DNA from: JAQGMV01 sp035626595
Lineage (GTDB): Bacteria > Pseudomonadota > Gammaproteobacteria > Burkholderiales > SG8-41
Assembly: GCA_035626595.1 (NCBI GenBank)
Contig: DASPNJ010000026.1
Coordinates: 1 to 64,000, forward strand
Direction: 5' to 3'
DNA length: 64,000 nucleotides
Shown here: positions 42,150 through 50,302 of the stretch, in pieces
Layout: every line of letters starts with the position of its first letter
How positions within the stretch are numbered: the first letter of the stretch is position 1
Position numbers and translations under genes: made by a program
Notes under the pieces: model-generated
What the model saw: only the letters and a program-made list of their open reading frames with translations
Database searches by the model: none
What the model was told of the DNA's origin: nothing

Positions 42150-43139
42150 TTAATTCAGCTTGATGTTCGCAGCGCGAATAATCGCGCCGAACCGGTCGCG
42201 CTCGCGGCGGTTGCGCTCTTCGAACTCGCGAGGCGTCATCGGCGGAATCGGCTCCGCGGCCATCGCGGCGAGCAGCGTGCGCGTCTCGGGGCTCTGCATG
42301 ACGCGGCCGATCTCGCGGTTGAGCCGCTCGACGATCGCGCGCGGCGTGCCCGTCGGCGCATACACGCCTGACATCCAGTCGATCGCGACGTTCGTGCCCG
42401 CTTCCACCATCGTCGGCAGGTCCGGGAAGATCGGCGAGCGCGTCGGGGTGGGCACCGCGAGCGCCACGACCTTGCCGGCCTTGATGAACGGGATCGACGC
42501 GCCCAGATCGAAAGTGAAATCCACGCGCCCCGCCATGAGGTCGATGAGCACCGGCTGCGAGCCTTTGTAGGCGACGTGGACCACTTTGACGCTGGTCTCG
42601 CGGATCATCATTTCCGCCGCGATGTGCTGCAGCGTGCCGTGGCCGGCGGAGCCGTAGTTGAGCTTGCCGGGATTGGCGCGCGCATACGCCACGAAGTCCT
42701 TCAGCGTTCTGGCGGGCAGCCCCGGGCGCACGATGAAAAAGAGCGCCGCTTTGGCGGTCGGCGCAACGGAGACGAGATCGCGCGCGACGTCGATGCTCAT
42801 CTTGTAGAGATGCGGGCTCACGAGCGTGCCGGCGTCGGAGGCGTGCAGCAGCGTGTAGCCGTCCGGCGGCGCCTTACCGGCGGTCTCGACCCCGATGAGC
42901 CCGCCCGCGCCGACGCGGTTATCGACGACCACCTGCTGGCCGAGCGCTTCGCTCAAGCCGTTCGCCATCGAGCGCGCCGTGACGTCGGTCGATCCGCCGG
43001 CGGCGGCGTTGACGATGAGGCGTATCGGTTTCGTCGGCCATGCCTGTGGCGAAGGCTTGCGCGTTGCCTGTGCGGATGCGCTCGCGGCGAACACGACCAG
43101 AGCTGCGCCGAGGATGGAACGACGGGCCAGCGGATGCAT
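42150..43139 (-). CDS. Bug-family periplasmic solute-binding receptor (TTT)
   Basis: A 329-residue Bug receptor. The signal peptide ends near SASAQ, and the N-terminal strand is WPTKPIRLIVNAAAGGSTDVTAR. The usual PPGG/PGAG loop is here AAGG, a small change in the ligand loop. AAGGAGG lies six bases before ATG 43139 and fixes the start; a longer open frame to 43166 exists. It is divergent from the LVIVD-repeat gene and followed directly by the CAP-domain gene. No tctA/tctB nearby. Confidence 0.93.
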   Translation of the reverse strand: MHPLARRSILGAALVVFAASASAQATRKPSPQAWPTKPIRLIVNAAAGGSTDVTARSMANGLSEALGQQVVVDNRVGAGGLIGVETAGKAPPDGYTLLHASDAGTLVSPHLYKMSIDVARDLVSVAPTAKAALFFIVRPGLPARTLKDFVAYARANPGKLNYGSAGHGTLQHIAAEMMIRETSVKVVHVAYKGSQPVLIDLMAGRVDFTFDLGASIPFIKAGKVVALAVPTPTRSPIFPDLPTMVEAGTNVAIDWMSGVYAPTGTPRAIVERLNREIGRVMQSPETRTLLAAMAAEPIPPMTPREFEERNRRERDRFGAIIRAANIKLN

Positions 43140-43226
43140 ACGACGCCTCCTTGAATGGGGACGCAACGGTCAGACGAACGGATCGTGCATTGTAGAATGG
43201 CTGCCCCGCCGGAATCGAGGACGCTC

Positions 43227-44552
43227 ATGAACGCTCCCGCACATACGCCGCAGCTCGCCCACAACGTCACGCGCGTCTCGCGTCTCGAGCTCCCCGGCGC
43301 GGGACAGGTATACGTCGACGCCAAGCACGCGTACGTCGGACACATTCCGAACAAGGAGCACCTCGGCACGAGCATCCTCGACGTCTCCGATCCGAAGAAT
43401 CCGAAGATCGTCTCGCAGATTACGCTCGACGATCCGGAGTCGCACAGCCACAAGGCGCGCGTGATCGGCGACATCATGATCGTCAACAGCGAACGCAACA
43501 TGACTGCGATCGGCCGCAAGGCGGACGAGTTGCCGGGGCTGCGCGCGCAGCTCAAACAGACGCTTGGACGCGACGCGACGCACGCGGAGCTCGCGCAGAA
43601 GCTCGGGGTACACGAATCCGACATGGCCGCGGTGGAAGCGCAGGAGCGCAATCCGTATCGCAACGGTGGGTTCAAGATCTACGACGTCTCGGACCGGTCC
43701 AAGCCGAAGCTCATCCACTTCCAGCGCACGTACGGCATCGGCGTGCACCGCTTCGACATGGACGCGAATTACGCGTACATCTCCACCGAAGCCGAGGGCT
43801 ACAAGGGCAACATTCTCGTCATCTACGACATCCGCAATCCGTCCAAGCCCGAGGAGGTGTCTAAGTGGTGGATTCCGGGCCAGCACCTCGCGGGTGGTGA
43901 GAAGCCGACGTGGCCGGGCCGGCAGCACAGGCTGCATCACACGTTGCGCGTGGGCGACCGGCTCTATGCCGGCTGCTGGCACGGCGGCGTGCGGATCGTG
44001 GACGTCTCCGACATCCGCAAGCCGAAGACGATCGGCGCCTACAACTACCACCCGCCGTTTCCGGAGCCGTCGCACACGTTCATGGCGCTGCCGAAGAAGC
44101 TGAACGGCCGCGACATCGCGATCGCGATCGACGAAGAGGACCACGCGCACAGCGCGGAAGAGATGGCGCGCCGCCGCGGGCGTCCGCACGCGTCACTCTG
44201 GACGTTCGACATCACCGACCCCGAGAACATCAAGCCGCTGTCGATCTTCGAAGTGAGCGAGCTCGAATCGCCGTGGAGCCGCGCGACGCCCGGGCGGTTC
44301 GGCGCGCACCAGTTCCAGGAGCACATGAAAGGCGGCGACACGCTGGTGTACTGCGCGTGGTTCGCCGGCGGATTACGCGTCGTGGACGTCGCCGATCCGA
44401 CCGCGCCTCAGGAGATCGGCTGGTTCATTCCGGAGCCCGCGGCGGGGAAGGTCGCGCCGCAGACCAATGACGTCGACGTCGACGAGCGCGGGCTCATCTA
44501 CGCCGTCGATCGGTATCAAGGCTTCGACATTCTCCAACTCGACCGCCGTTGA
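43227..44552 (+). CDS. LVIVD-repeat beta-propeller protein
   Basis: A 441-residue LVIVD-repeat protein (choice-of-anchor/propeller-like surface repeats). Units such as TSILDVSDPKNPKIV, FKIYDVSDRSKPKLI, LVIYDIRNPSKPEEV, VRIVDVSDIRKPKTI and LRVVDVADPTAPQEI recur every 40-60 residues. An insertion at about residues 100-150 (LKQTLGRDATHAELAQKLGVHESD) reads like the helix-turn-helix of a sigma factor within the propeller. No signal peptide. GAGG precedes ATG 43227. Function unknown; some relatives are listed as hydrolase-associated. Confidence 0.85.
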   Translation: MNAPAHTPQLAHNVTRVSRLELPGAGQVYVDAKHAYVGHIPNKEHLGTSILDVSDPKNPKIVSQITLDDPESHSHKARVIGDIMIVNSERNMTAIGRKADELPGLRAQLKQTLGRDATHAELAQKLGVHESDMAAVEAQERNPYRNGGFKIYDVSDRSKPKLIHFQRTYGIGVHRFDMDANYAYISTEAEGYKGNILVIYDIRNPSKPEEVSKWWIPGQHLAGGEKPTWPGRQHRLHHTLRVGDRLYAGCWHGGVRIVDVSDIRKPKTIGAYNYHPPFPEPSHTFMALPKKLNGRDIAIAIDEEDHAHSAEEMARRRGRPHASLWTFDITDPENIKPLSIFEVSELESPWSRATPGRFGAHQFQEHMKGGDTLVYCAWFAGGLRVVDVADPTAPQEIGWFIPEPAAGKVAPQTNDVDVDERGLIYAVDRYQGFDILQLDRR

Positions 44553-44553
44553 T

Positions 44554-44615
44554 CGTCATTCCCGCGACGGCGGGTATCCCCTTCCCCCTCAGGGGGAAGG
44601 TAGGATGGGGGTGGT
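44554..44615. repeat. 62-base dispersed composite repeat, copy 2
   Basis: It starts CGTCATTCCCGCG, contains the hairpin CCTTCCCCC-TCA-GGGGGAAGG (44580-44600) and ends GTAGGATGGGGGTGGT, as in 18545-18606, from which it differs at only two or three positions. It follows the LVIVD gene's stop codon. Directly after it another repeat unit (CCCCGCCTTCGCTGGGGTGACGG) runs to the convergent gene. Confidence 0.85.
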
Positions 44616-44653
44616 CTCCTGGATCCCCGCCTTCGCTGGGGTGACGGCTCCTT

Positions 44654-45346
44654 TCAGTCGATGCCCGTAGCCGCGAAGACCTTCTTCGCCTCCGGCGTCG
44701 CCATGTAGCTCGCGAGACCGCGCGCAGCCTCGAGCGCCTCGCGGCCCGCCACCGCAGCGGTTTCGTAGCGCGTCACGTTCTGCACCGCGTCCGGCAGCGG
44801 AGCGGCCATGCGAACCGCGCAGCCCTTGTCGATCAGCACGCGGATCTCCGAGATCTGCGCGAGCCCGACCGACGACGGATGCGCGGCGACGTATTCCATC
44901 ACCGCGGAGCCGGTATCGACCACGACCACGCGCGAGCCGAGCGCCGGCGCCGGGCACAGGTCCTCGAGGAGCTTCGCGGCATACACGCCGCTCGAAGCCG
45001 TGTTGTGGACGACCGTCGAGGCCGCAAGCAGGAGGCGCTTGAAAGCCTCCACGTCCGGCACGCTGTGCACGTCCGATTGGGCATGCACCACGATGCCCAT
45101 ACGCGAGCGCCCGATGAAGCTACGGCTCTCGGACACGATCGTGCCGGCGCGCGCGAGATCCTCCATGAGCGCGGGCGGCGCGACGAGCACGTCAACCGCT
45201 TCGCCGGCAGTCATGCGCTTGCGCAACTGCGGTGCCGTCGCGAACTCGACTTCGACATCGATCCCGCGCTCGCGCGCATACGCCTGCGCGAGCTGTGAGA
45301 CGCCGCGCTTCACAGCGCCCGCGGAAAGCACCTTCAGATGTTTCAT
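44654..45346 (-). CDS. ModA-like substrate-binding protein without signal peptide
   Basis: A 230-residue periplasmic-binding-protein fold related to molybdate-binding ModA (KVLSAGAVKRGVSQLAQAYARERGIDVEVEF, VDVLVAPPALMEDLARAG, NTASSGVYAAKLLEDL). It has no hydrophobic leader, starting MKHLKVLSAGAV with the first beta strand, so it should stay in the cytoplasm, unlike a transport receptor. GGGAGGAG precedes ATG 45346 and settles the start against an upstream extension to 45436. No ABC transporter genes are near. It may sense or store a ligand. Confidence 0.8.
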   Translation of the reverse strand: MKHLKVLSAGAVKRGVSQLAQAYARERGIDVEVEFATAPQLRKRMTAGEAVDVLVAPPALMEDLARAGTIVSESRSFIGRSRMGIVVHAQSDVHSVPDVEAFKRLLLAASTVVHNTASSGVYAAKLLEDLCPAPALGSRVVVVDTGSAVMEYVAAHPSSVGLAQISEIRVLIDKGCAVRMAAPLPDAVQNVTRYETAAVAGREALEAARGLASYMATPEAKKVFAATGID

Positions 45347-45370
45347 TCGCTCCTCCCAGCAGGACCGCGG

Positions 45371-45378
45371 ATTATAAT
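45371..45378. promoter_or_regulatory. Candidate bidirectional -10 element
   Basis: ATTATAAT is a self-complementary octamer containing a perfect TATAAT on both strands, in the 77-base gap between two divergent genes (ModA-like and DapA-like). It is the only AT-rich stretch in a gap that is otherwise strongly GC-rich. No good TTGACA box is seen on either side. Confidence 0.45.
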
Positions 45379-45423
45379 TCGCGCTCCGTAGCACCCTTCC
45401 CCGGAACTTCACAGGATCCGCCC

Positions 45424-46362
45424 ATGAGCACCGCACCGCGCATCAAAGGCGTGCTTTCGCCCGTCGTCACGCCATTCAACAACGATCTCTCCCCGGATGC
45501 CGGGCGTTTGATCGCGCACTGCAAGTGGCTGCTTTCGCAGAGCTGCGGGCTCGCCGTGTTCGGCACGAACAGCGAGGCGAACTCGCTGTCGGTGAACGAG
45601 CGCATCGCGCTTCTGGACGCGCTGCTGGCGGCGGACGTCGACGCTTCGCGCATGATGCCGGGAACCGGTTGCTGCGCGCTGACCGACACCGTGCGGCTCA
45701 CCGAGCATGCGGTGAAAGCGGGCTGCGCCGGCGTGCTGATGCTGCCGCCGTTCTATTACAAGGACGTGAGCGAAGACGGGCTTTTCAGGAGCTTCGCCGA
45801 GGTGATCGAGCGCGTGGGCGACGCGCGGCTGCGCATTTACCTGTACCACATCCCGCCGGTCGCGATCGTCGGCATCACCCCGAAGCTCGTCGAGCGCCTG
45901 ATGAAGGCGTACCCCACCGCGATCGCGGGGATGAAGGACAGCTCGGGCGACTGGGCCAACACGAAAGTGTTCCTCGACGCGTTCGCGAAATCCGGCTTCG
46001 ACGTCTTCGTCGGCAGCGAGACCTTCCTGCTTGCGAACATGCGCCATGACGGCGCGGGCTGCATCTCCGCGACCGCCAACGTGAATCCCGCGCCCATCGA
46101 CAAGCTCTACCGGGAGTGGAAGAACGAAGACGCGCCGGCACAGCAGGAAGCGCTGAACGCCACGCGCAAGGCGACGGGTCAGTACGTGATGATTCCCGCG
46201 CTGAAGGCGGTGATCGCGCATTTCGGCAAAGACCCCGCGTGGAGCACCGTGCGCCCGCCGCTCGTCGCGCTCACGGAGGCACAGGCGACGAAGGTCGTGC
46301 AGGATCTCGAGAAGCTCGGGTTCGAGATGCCGGGACTCCGCCGCGAAAAAGTCGCGGCGTAG
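45424..46362 (+). CDS. DapA/NAL-family class I aldolase or lyase
   Basis: A 312-residue dihydrodipicolinate-synthase-family TIM barrel. The Schiff-base lysine is in GMKDSSGD (about K172), and the catalytic tyrosine in YLYHIP (about Y141). The pyruvate-binding GTNSEANSL segment replaces GTTGE-type sequences of true DapA, so it is a family member with another substrate, acting on pyruvate or a 2-keto acid aldol product. Divergent from the ModA-like gene. Confidence 0.9.
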   Translation: MSTAPRIKGVLSPVVTPFNNDLSPDAGRLIAHCKWLLSQSCGLAVFGTNSEANSLSVNERIALLDALLAADVDASRMMPGTGCCALTDTVRLTEHAVKAGCAGVLMLPPFYYKDVSEDGLFRSFAEVIERVGDARLRIYLYHIPPVAIVGITPKLVERLMKAYPTAIAGMKDSSGDWANTKVFLDAFAKSGFDVFVGSETFLLANMRHDGAGCISATANVNPAPIDKLYREWKNEDAPAQQEALNATRKATGQYVMIPALKAVIAHFGKDPAWSTVRPPLVALTEAQATKVVQDLEKLGFEMPGLRREKVAA

Positions 46363-46377
46363 GCGTCGAAACCCGCC

Positions 46378-46450
46378 GGTGCGCTACCAGCGCACCCTAC
46401 GGACACCATGGGAACTCGCGTAGCCCTGTAGGGTGCGCCAGTGGCGCACC
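46378..46450. repeat. Pair of GGTGCGC-family hairpins
   Basis: GGTGCGCT-ACC-AGCGCACC at 46378-46396 and GGTGCGCC-AGT-GGCGCACC at 46432-46450 lie between two convergent genes. Confidence 0.8.
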
Positions 46451-46469
46451 GTCAATCCCGGCGCAGCTT

Positions 46470-47366
46470 TTACAGCTTTACCCCCGTAGCGTCCTCCCAG
46501 TACCGAACGATCTCGGTCTGATCGACGTCGGCCCCGAGCTTCTCAGCCGCGGCGGACCAGAGCTCGGAGAGCTTCTCGGCGAGCGGCGCGAACGCCTCGA
46601 TCGAGCGGGCGGTGTCGCGCGCGATCTTCACGTCCTTAGCGATGAAACCGAGCGCCATGCCGGTGCCGTACTTGCGCGTGAACACGTGCGGCAGCACTTT
46701 CTTCACGATTGGATGGTTGCGCTCGGCGCAGAGCGACACCAGCGCTTCGGCCATGAACTTCGCGTCGAGCCCGAAGCGTTTGCCGATCGTCAGCGCTTCG
46801 ATCGAGTTGATGAGCGCGCACGCGTTGACGTAGTTCGCGAGTGCCTTGAGCGCATGGCCGTTGCCGACGCCGCCGCATTCCATCACCGCGCGTCCCATCG
46901 CCGCGAACAATGGCCGGCAGCGCTCGATCGCGGCCGGATCGCCGCCGACCATGATGTCCAGGCTCGCGTCCTTCGCGAACACGACACCGCCCATCACCGG
47001 GGCGTCGACGACCGCGATGCAGCGCGGCTCCAACGCCTGCGCGAGGCTGCGTGTCGCGACCGGGTCGGACGTGCTCATGTCGATCACGACGCCGCCCTTC
47101 GCGAGCGCGCTCGCGACGCCCCCGTCGCCGAGCACCACGTCGCGCACGATCTCGTAATTGGGGAGCATCGTGATCACGGCTTCGGCACCGCGCGCGAGCG
47201 CTTCCAGCGATTGCGCGGCGCGGCCGCCGTGGCGCTCCACGAAAATCGAGACCGCTTCGGGCCGCACGTCGAATACCGTCACGTCGAAACCTGCGGCGAC
47301 GAGATGCGCGGCCATCGGCGCGCCCATGTTGCCGATGCCGACGAAGCCGACTTTTTTGATGGTCAT
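46470..47366 (-). CDS. 3-Hydroxyisobutyrate dehydrogenase-like oxidoreductase
   Basis: A 298-residue beta-hydroxyacid dehydrogenase. It shows GFVGIGNMGAPMAAHL (residues 7-22), the substrate segment DAPVMGG (about residues 121-127, where most family members have DAPVSGG), and the catalytic lysine in NGHALKALAN (K174). It oxidises a 3-hydroxy acid with NAD(P). The serine-to-methionine change in DAPVSGG suggests altered substrate range. A hairpin repeat follows upstream (47380-47397). Confidence 0.9.
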   Translation of the reverse strand: MTIKKVGFVGIGNMGAPMAAHLVAAGFDVTVFDVRPEAVSIFVERHGGRAAQSLEALARGAEAVITMLPNYEIVRDVVLGDGGVASALAKGGVVIDMSTSDPVATRSLAQALEPRCIAVVDAPVMGGVVFAKDASLDIMVGGDPAAIERCRPLFAAMGRAVMECGGVGNGHALKALANYVNACALINSIEALTIGKRFGLDAKFMAEALVSLCAERNHPIVKKVLPHVFTRKYGTGMALGFIAKDVKIARDTARSIEAFAPLAEKLSELWSAAAEKLGADVDQTEIVRYWEDATGVKL

Positions 47367-47379
47367 ATTTGGTCCTGAA

Positions 47380-47397
47380 TTCCCGCCTGCGCGGGAA
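47380..47397. repeat. CCCGCxxxxGCGGG-type hairpin
   Basis: TTCCCGC-CTGC-GCGGGAA, a member of the same dispersed family as the units near 12700 and 18545. It sits upstream of the hydroxyisobutyrate dehydrogenase-like gene. Confidence 0.65.
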
Positions 47398-47406
47398 TGA
47401 CGATCA

Positions 47407-48525
47407 CTACCAGACCGCGCCGCGCGCGGTGATCGGCCAGATCGCTTCCACGCGCCCGGCGCGCACGCAGATGTATTCGTTGTAGAGGTTCACGGTCGGG
47501 TCGCAGTGCCCCGGGATGAGCTTCAGCTTCTGCCCCACCTCGAAGCCCTGCGCGCCGTTCACTTCGATCACGCCGTGCTCGTCGGATGCCTTTATGTACT
47601 GCGCAGGGCCGGGATCGGCGATGCGCGGCATGCCCGAGTCGACGCTGGACGCTTTCAGGCCGGCATCGACGATCGCGCGCTCGCCCGAAGGCCGGCTCAT
47701 GACCGTTGCCCAGACGAAGAGGCTGTGCTCGAAGCGCGGGATGCCGCTTTCGGTCCAGTCGTTTCGCGCGTAGTCGGCGTCCATGAAGATGTACGAGCCC
47801 GCCTGGAGCTCGTCGTAGACGTTGCTCGCGGTCTCGAACATGTACGTGCCGGTGCCGGCGCCGGTCACTTTCGGGCACGCAATGCCCGCGTCGCTCAGGA
47901 GCTTCTTTGTGCGCACGACACGTTCCACCGCGTCCTCGATCGCGGCGCGCCGCTCTTCGACCTTGCGCAGGTGCTGCGCGCGGCCGTGGTAGGCCTGTAG
48001 ACCGGCGAAGCGCAAGTTCGGGCTGGCCGCGATCCGCTTTGCCAGCGCCGCAGCGGGCTCACCGGGCTCCACGCCGCAGCGGTTGGCGCCGACGTTCACT
48101 TCCACCAGCACGTCGAGCTTGACGCCGAAGGCCTTCGCGGCCGCGTCGAGCTCGCGCACGTTGGCTTCGTTGTCGGCGCAGACCGCGACGCGCGCCTGCT
48201 TCGCGAGCGCCGCGAGGCGCTTCAACTTCGTAGCGCCGACGATCTCGTTGGCGATGAGCACGTCAGGCACGCCGCCTTCGACAAGCGCCTCGGCTTCGCT
48301 CACTTTCTGGCAGCAGACGCCGACGGCGCCGAGCGCCATCTGGCGCAGCGCGATCTGCGGGCACTTGTGGCTCTTCGCGTGGGGCCGGACCTTGACGGTG
48401 CGCCCGGCGAGCGAGTCCGTCAGGCGCCTGAGATTCCCTTCGAATGCATCGAGGTCGAGCAGCAGTGCCGGCGTGTCCACTTCTTCGAGCGGCATGCCGA
48501 CGGCGGCGGGCGGATAGAGAGGCAT
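47407..48525 (-). CDS. D-threonine aldolase/D-serine dehydratase-like PLP enzyme (fold type III)
   Basis: A 372-residue fold-type-III PLP enzyme with an alanine-racemase-like N-terminal barrel. The PLP lysine is in RPHAKSHKCP (about K58). The C-terminal domain has the metal pair HCD in GHCDPTVNLYNEY, as in D-threonine aldolases/DSD1-type enzymes. It probably cleaves or deaminates a D-beta-hydroxy amino acid. The start is ATG 48525 (MPLYPPAAVG), with no strong ribosome site. It is divergent from the Bug gene at 48616. Confidence 0.88.
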   Translation of the reverse strand: MPLYPPAAVGMPLEEVDTPALLLDLDAFEGNLRRLTDSLAGRTVKVRPHAKSHKCPQIALRQMALGAVGVCCQKVSEAEALVEGGVPDVLIANEIVGATKLKRLAALAKQARVAVCADNEANVRELDAAAKAFGVKLDVLVEVNVGANRCGVEPGEPAAALAKRIAASPNLRFAGLQAYHGRAQHLRKVEERRAAIEDAVERVVRTKKLLSDAGIACPKVTGAGTGTYMFETASNVYDELQAGSYIFMDADYARNDWTESGIPRFEHSLFVWATVMSRPSGERAIVDAGLKASSVDSGMPRIADPGPAQYIKASDEHGVIEVNGAQGFEVGQKLKLIPGHCDPTVNLYNEYICVRAGRVEAIWPITARGAVW

Positions 48526-48615
48526 GGGTTTACGTGTATCGAGTGATGAATACAGCGCGAATGGTGAATGAGTTACGCTATTCCGGCCACACCACAATAA
48601 ACCAGGGAGCGGAGC

Positions 48616-49587
48616 ATGAGGACGTCGATACTGTTCGTCGCGTTGCTGTCGCTGGCCGCTGGGCCGGCGGCGGCGCAGCAGTGGAAACCCACGAAAACCG
48701 TCGAGCTCGTCGTCGGCTCGGCGCCGGGCGGCTCGCCGGACGTCATGGCGCGCGTCATCCAGTCCATTTTCCAGAAGACCGCGCTCGTGCCGACGAGCGC
48801 GGTGGTGAACAAGCCTGGCGCGGCGAACACGATCGGCTGGGCGTACCTCAACCAGCACGCCGGCGACGGCCACTACATCGCGACGTTCTCCCCCGCGGTG
48901 ATCGGCAACAAGCTCATGGGCACGAGCCAGCTCGACTACACCGACTTCACGCCGCTCAACATCCTGGCACGCGAATACGTCGTGTTCGCGGTGAAAGCCG
49001 ACTCGCCGGTCAAGTCGCTGCAGGACCTCACCGCACGGCTCAAGAAAGATCCGCAATCGACGAGCTTCGCGTTCGCGACCGCGCGCGGCAATCACAACCA
49101 CATCGTGCTCAGCATGTACCTCAAATCGATCGGCCTGGATCCGAAAGCTGCGAAGGCGGTCGTCTATCCCGGCGGCGGACCTGCGCTCACCGCAATGCTC
49201 GGCGGCCACGTCGATGTGTACGTCGCGTCACCGCGCAGCATGGTGCCGCTCCAGAACGACGGCCGCGCGCGCATCCTGGCGATCTCGGCGCCGCAGCGAC
49301 AGGCCGGAGCGAAAGCGAACATTCCTACGTTCCGCGAGCAGGGCACCGACGCGGTGTTTTTCACGTGGCGGGGCTTCATGGGGCCGAAAGGACTGAAGGC
49401 GCCGGAGATCGCGTACTGGGACCAGGTCTTCGCCAAGCTCGCACAGGGCGAGGAGTGGCGCGCCGACGCGGAGAAACAGCTATGGGTCGCCGACTACACG
49501 CTGAGCGCGGACACGCGCAAGCACCTCGACCGCGAGCACGAGCTGCTGAAGGTCATACTGGCCGACCTCGGACTCACCAAACAGTAA
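48616..49587 (+). CDS. Bug-family periplasmic solute-binding receptor (TTT)
   Basis: A 323-residue Bug receptor. The signal peptide (MRTSILFVALLSLAAGPAAA) is followed by WKPTKTVELVVGSAPGGSPDVMAR, whose SAPGGSPD loop is a variant of the family loop. AGGGAGCGGAG precedes the ATG. It is the most diverged of the five in the window (for example HNHIVLSMYLKSIG in place of the AGxGTxxHxxxE segment). No transporter subunits nearby. It is convergent with the cysC-ended operon. Confidence 0.92.
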   Translation: MRTSILFVALLSLAAGPAAAQQWKPTKTVELVVGSAPGGSPDVMARVIQSIFQKTALVPTSAVVNKPGAANTIGWAYLNQHAGDGHYIATFSPAVIGNKLMGTSQLDYTDFTPLNILAREYVVFAVKADSPVKSLQDLTARLKKDPQSTSFAFATARGNHNHIVLSMYLKSIGLDPKAAKAVVYPGGGPALTAMLGGHVDVYVASPRSMVPLQNDGRARILAISAPQRQAGAKANIPTFREQGTDAVFFTWRGFMGPKGLKAPEIAYWDQVFAKLAQGEEWRADAEKQLWVADYTLSADTRKHLDREHELLKVILADLGLTKQ

Positions 49588-49699
49588 GATGTGACGGGGC
49601 TACCGCAAGAGGCGACGGGACCAGCCGACGCGTAGTAACAGACGGCGTAATCCATGCCATCGCCACCGTCGAGCGTATCGCCGCCGCCCCGCGTTCGAG

Positions 49700-50302
49700 C
49701 TACGGCAGGGTAATCGCTGCGCGCGCGAGGTCCAGCACCTGCGCGACGCAGGCATCAAGCGGCTGCTGCGCCGTGTCCACAGTCAGATCCGGCTGCTCGG
49801 GAGCCTCGTACGGCGAGCTCACGCCGGTGAACTCCGCGATCTCGCCGGCGCGCGCACGCTGGTACATGCCTTTCGGATCGCGTGCTTCGCAGACCGTGAC
49901 CGGGCACTCGCAGTAGATCTCGAAAAAGTCGCCGCGGGCGAACAAGCCGCGCAGGCGCGCACGATCGGCCGCGAACGGCGAGATAAACGCAGCGAGCGTG
50001 ATCACGCCGGCCTCGACGAACAGCCGCGCGAGCTCGCCGATACGGCGCATGTTCTCAGCGCGCTCCTCGGCGGAAAAACCGAGATCCGAACAGAGCCCGT
50101 GGCGGACGTTGTCGCCGTCCAGCACGAAGGTGCGGCACCCCTGCGCGTAAAGCTCGCGCTCCACCGCGTGCGCCAGCGTGGACTTGCCCGCGCTCGGCAG
50201 CCCCGTGAACCAGAGCACGAGGCCGCGATGGCCGTTGCGGCGCTCGCGATCCGCGCGCGTGACGCTGACGGGATGCCAGACGGCGTTCCGGCTTCGCGTC
50301 AC
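49700..50302 (-). CDS. cysC: Adenylylsulfate (APS) kinase
   Basis: A 200-residue APS kinase, which phosphorylates adenylylsulfate to 3'-phosphoadenylylsulfate (PAPS). The P-loop GLPSAGKS is at residues 34-41, LDGDNVRHGLCSDLGFS at 61-77, and the later ISPFAADR and DPKGMYQRARAGEI...FTGVSSPYEAP segments are complete. Its GTG start overlaps the TGA of the TIGR03032 gene (GTGA), so it ends the four-gene operon. No ATP sulfurylase (cysDN), sulfite reductase or sulfotransferase gene is in the window. Supply of PAPS for a sulfotransferase acting with the rest of the operon is a reasonable inference. Confidence 0.94.
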   Translation of the reverse strand: MTRSRNAVWHPVSVTRADRERRNGHRGLVLWFTGLPSAGKSTLAHAVERELYAQGCRTFVLDGDNVRHGLCSDLGFSAEERAENMRRIGELARLFVEAGVITLAAFISPFAADRARLRGLFARGDFFEIYCECPVTVCEARDPKGMYQRARAGEIAEFTGVSSPYEAPEQPDLTVDTAQQPLDACVAQVLDLARAAITLP

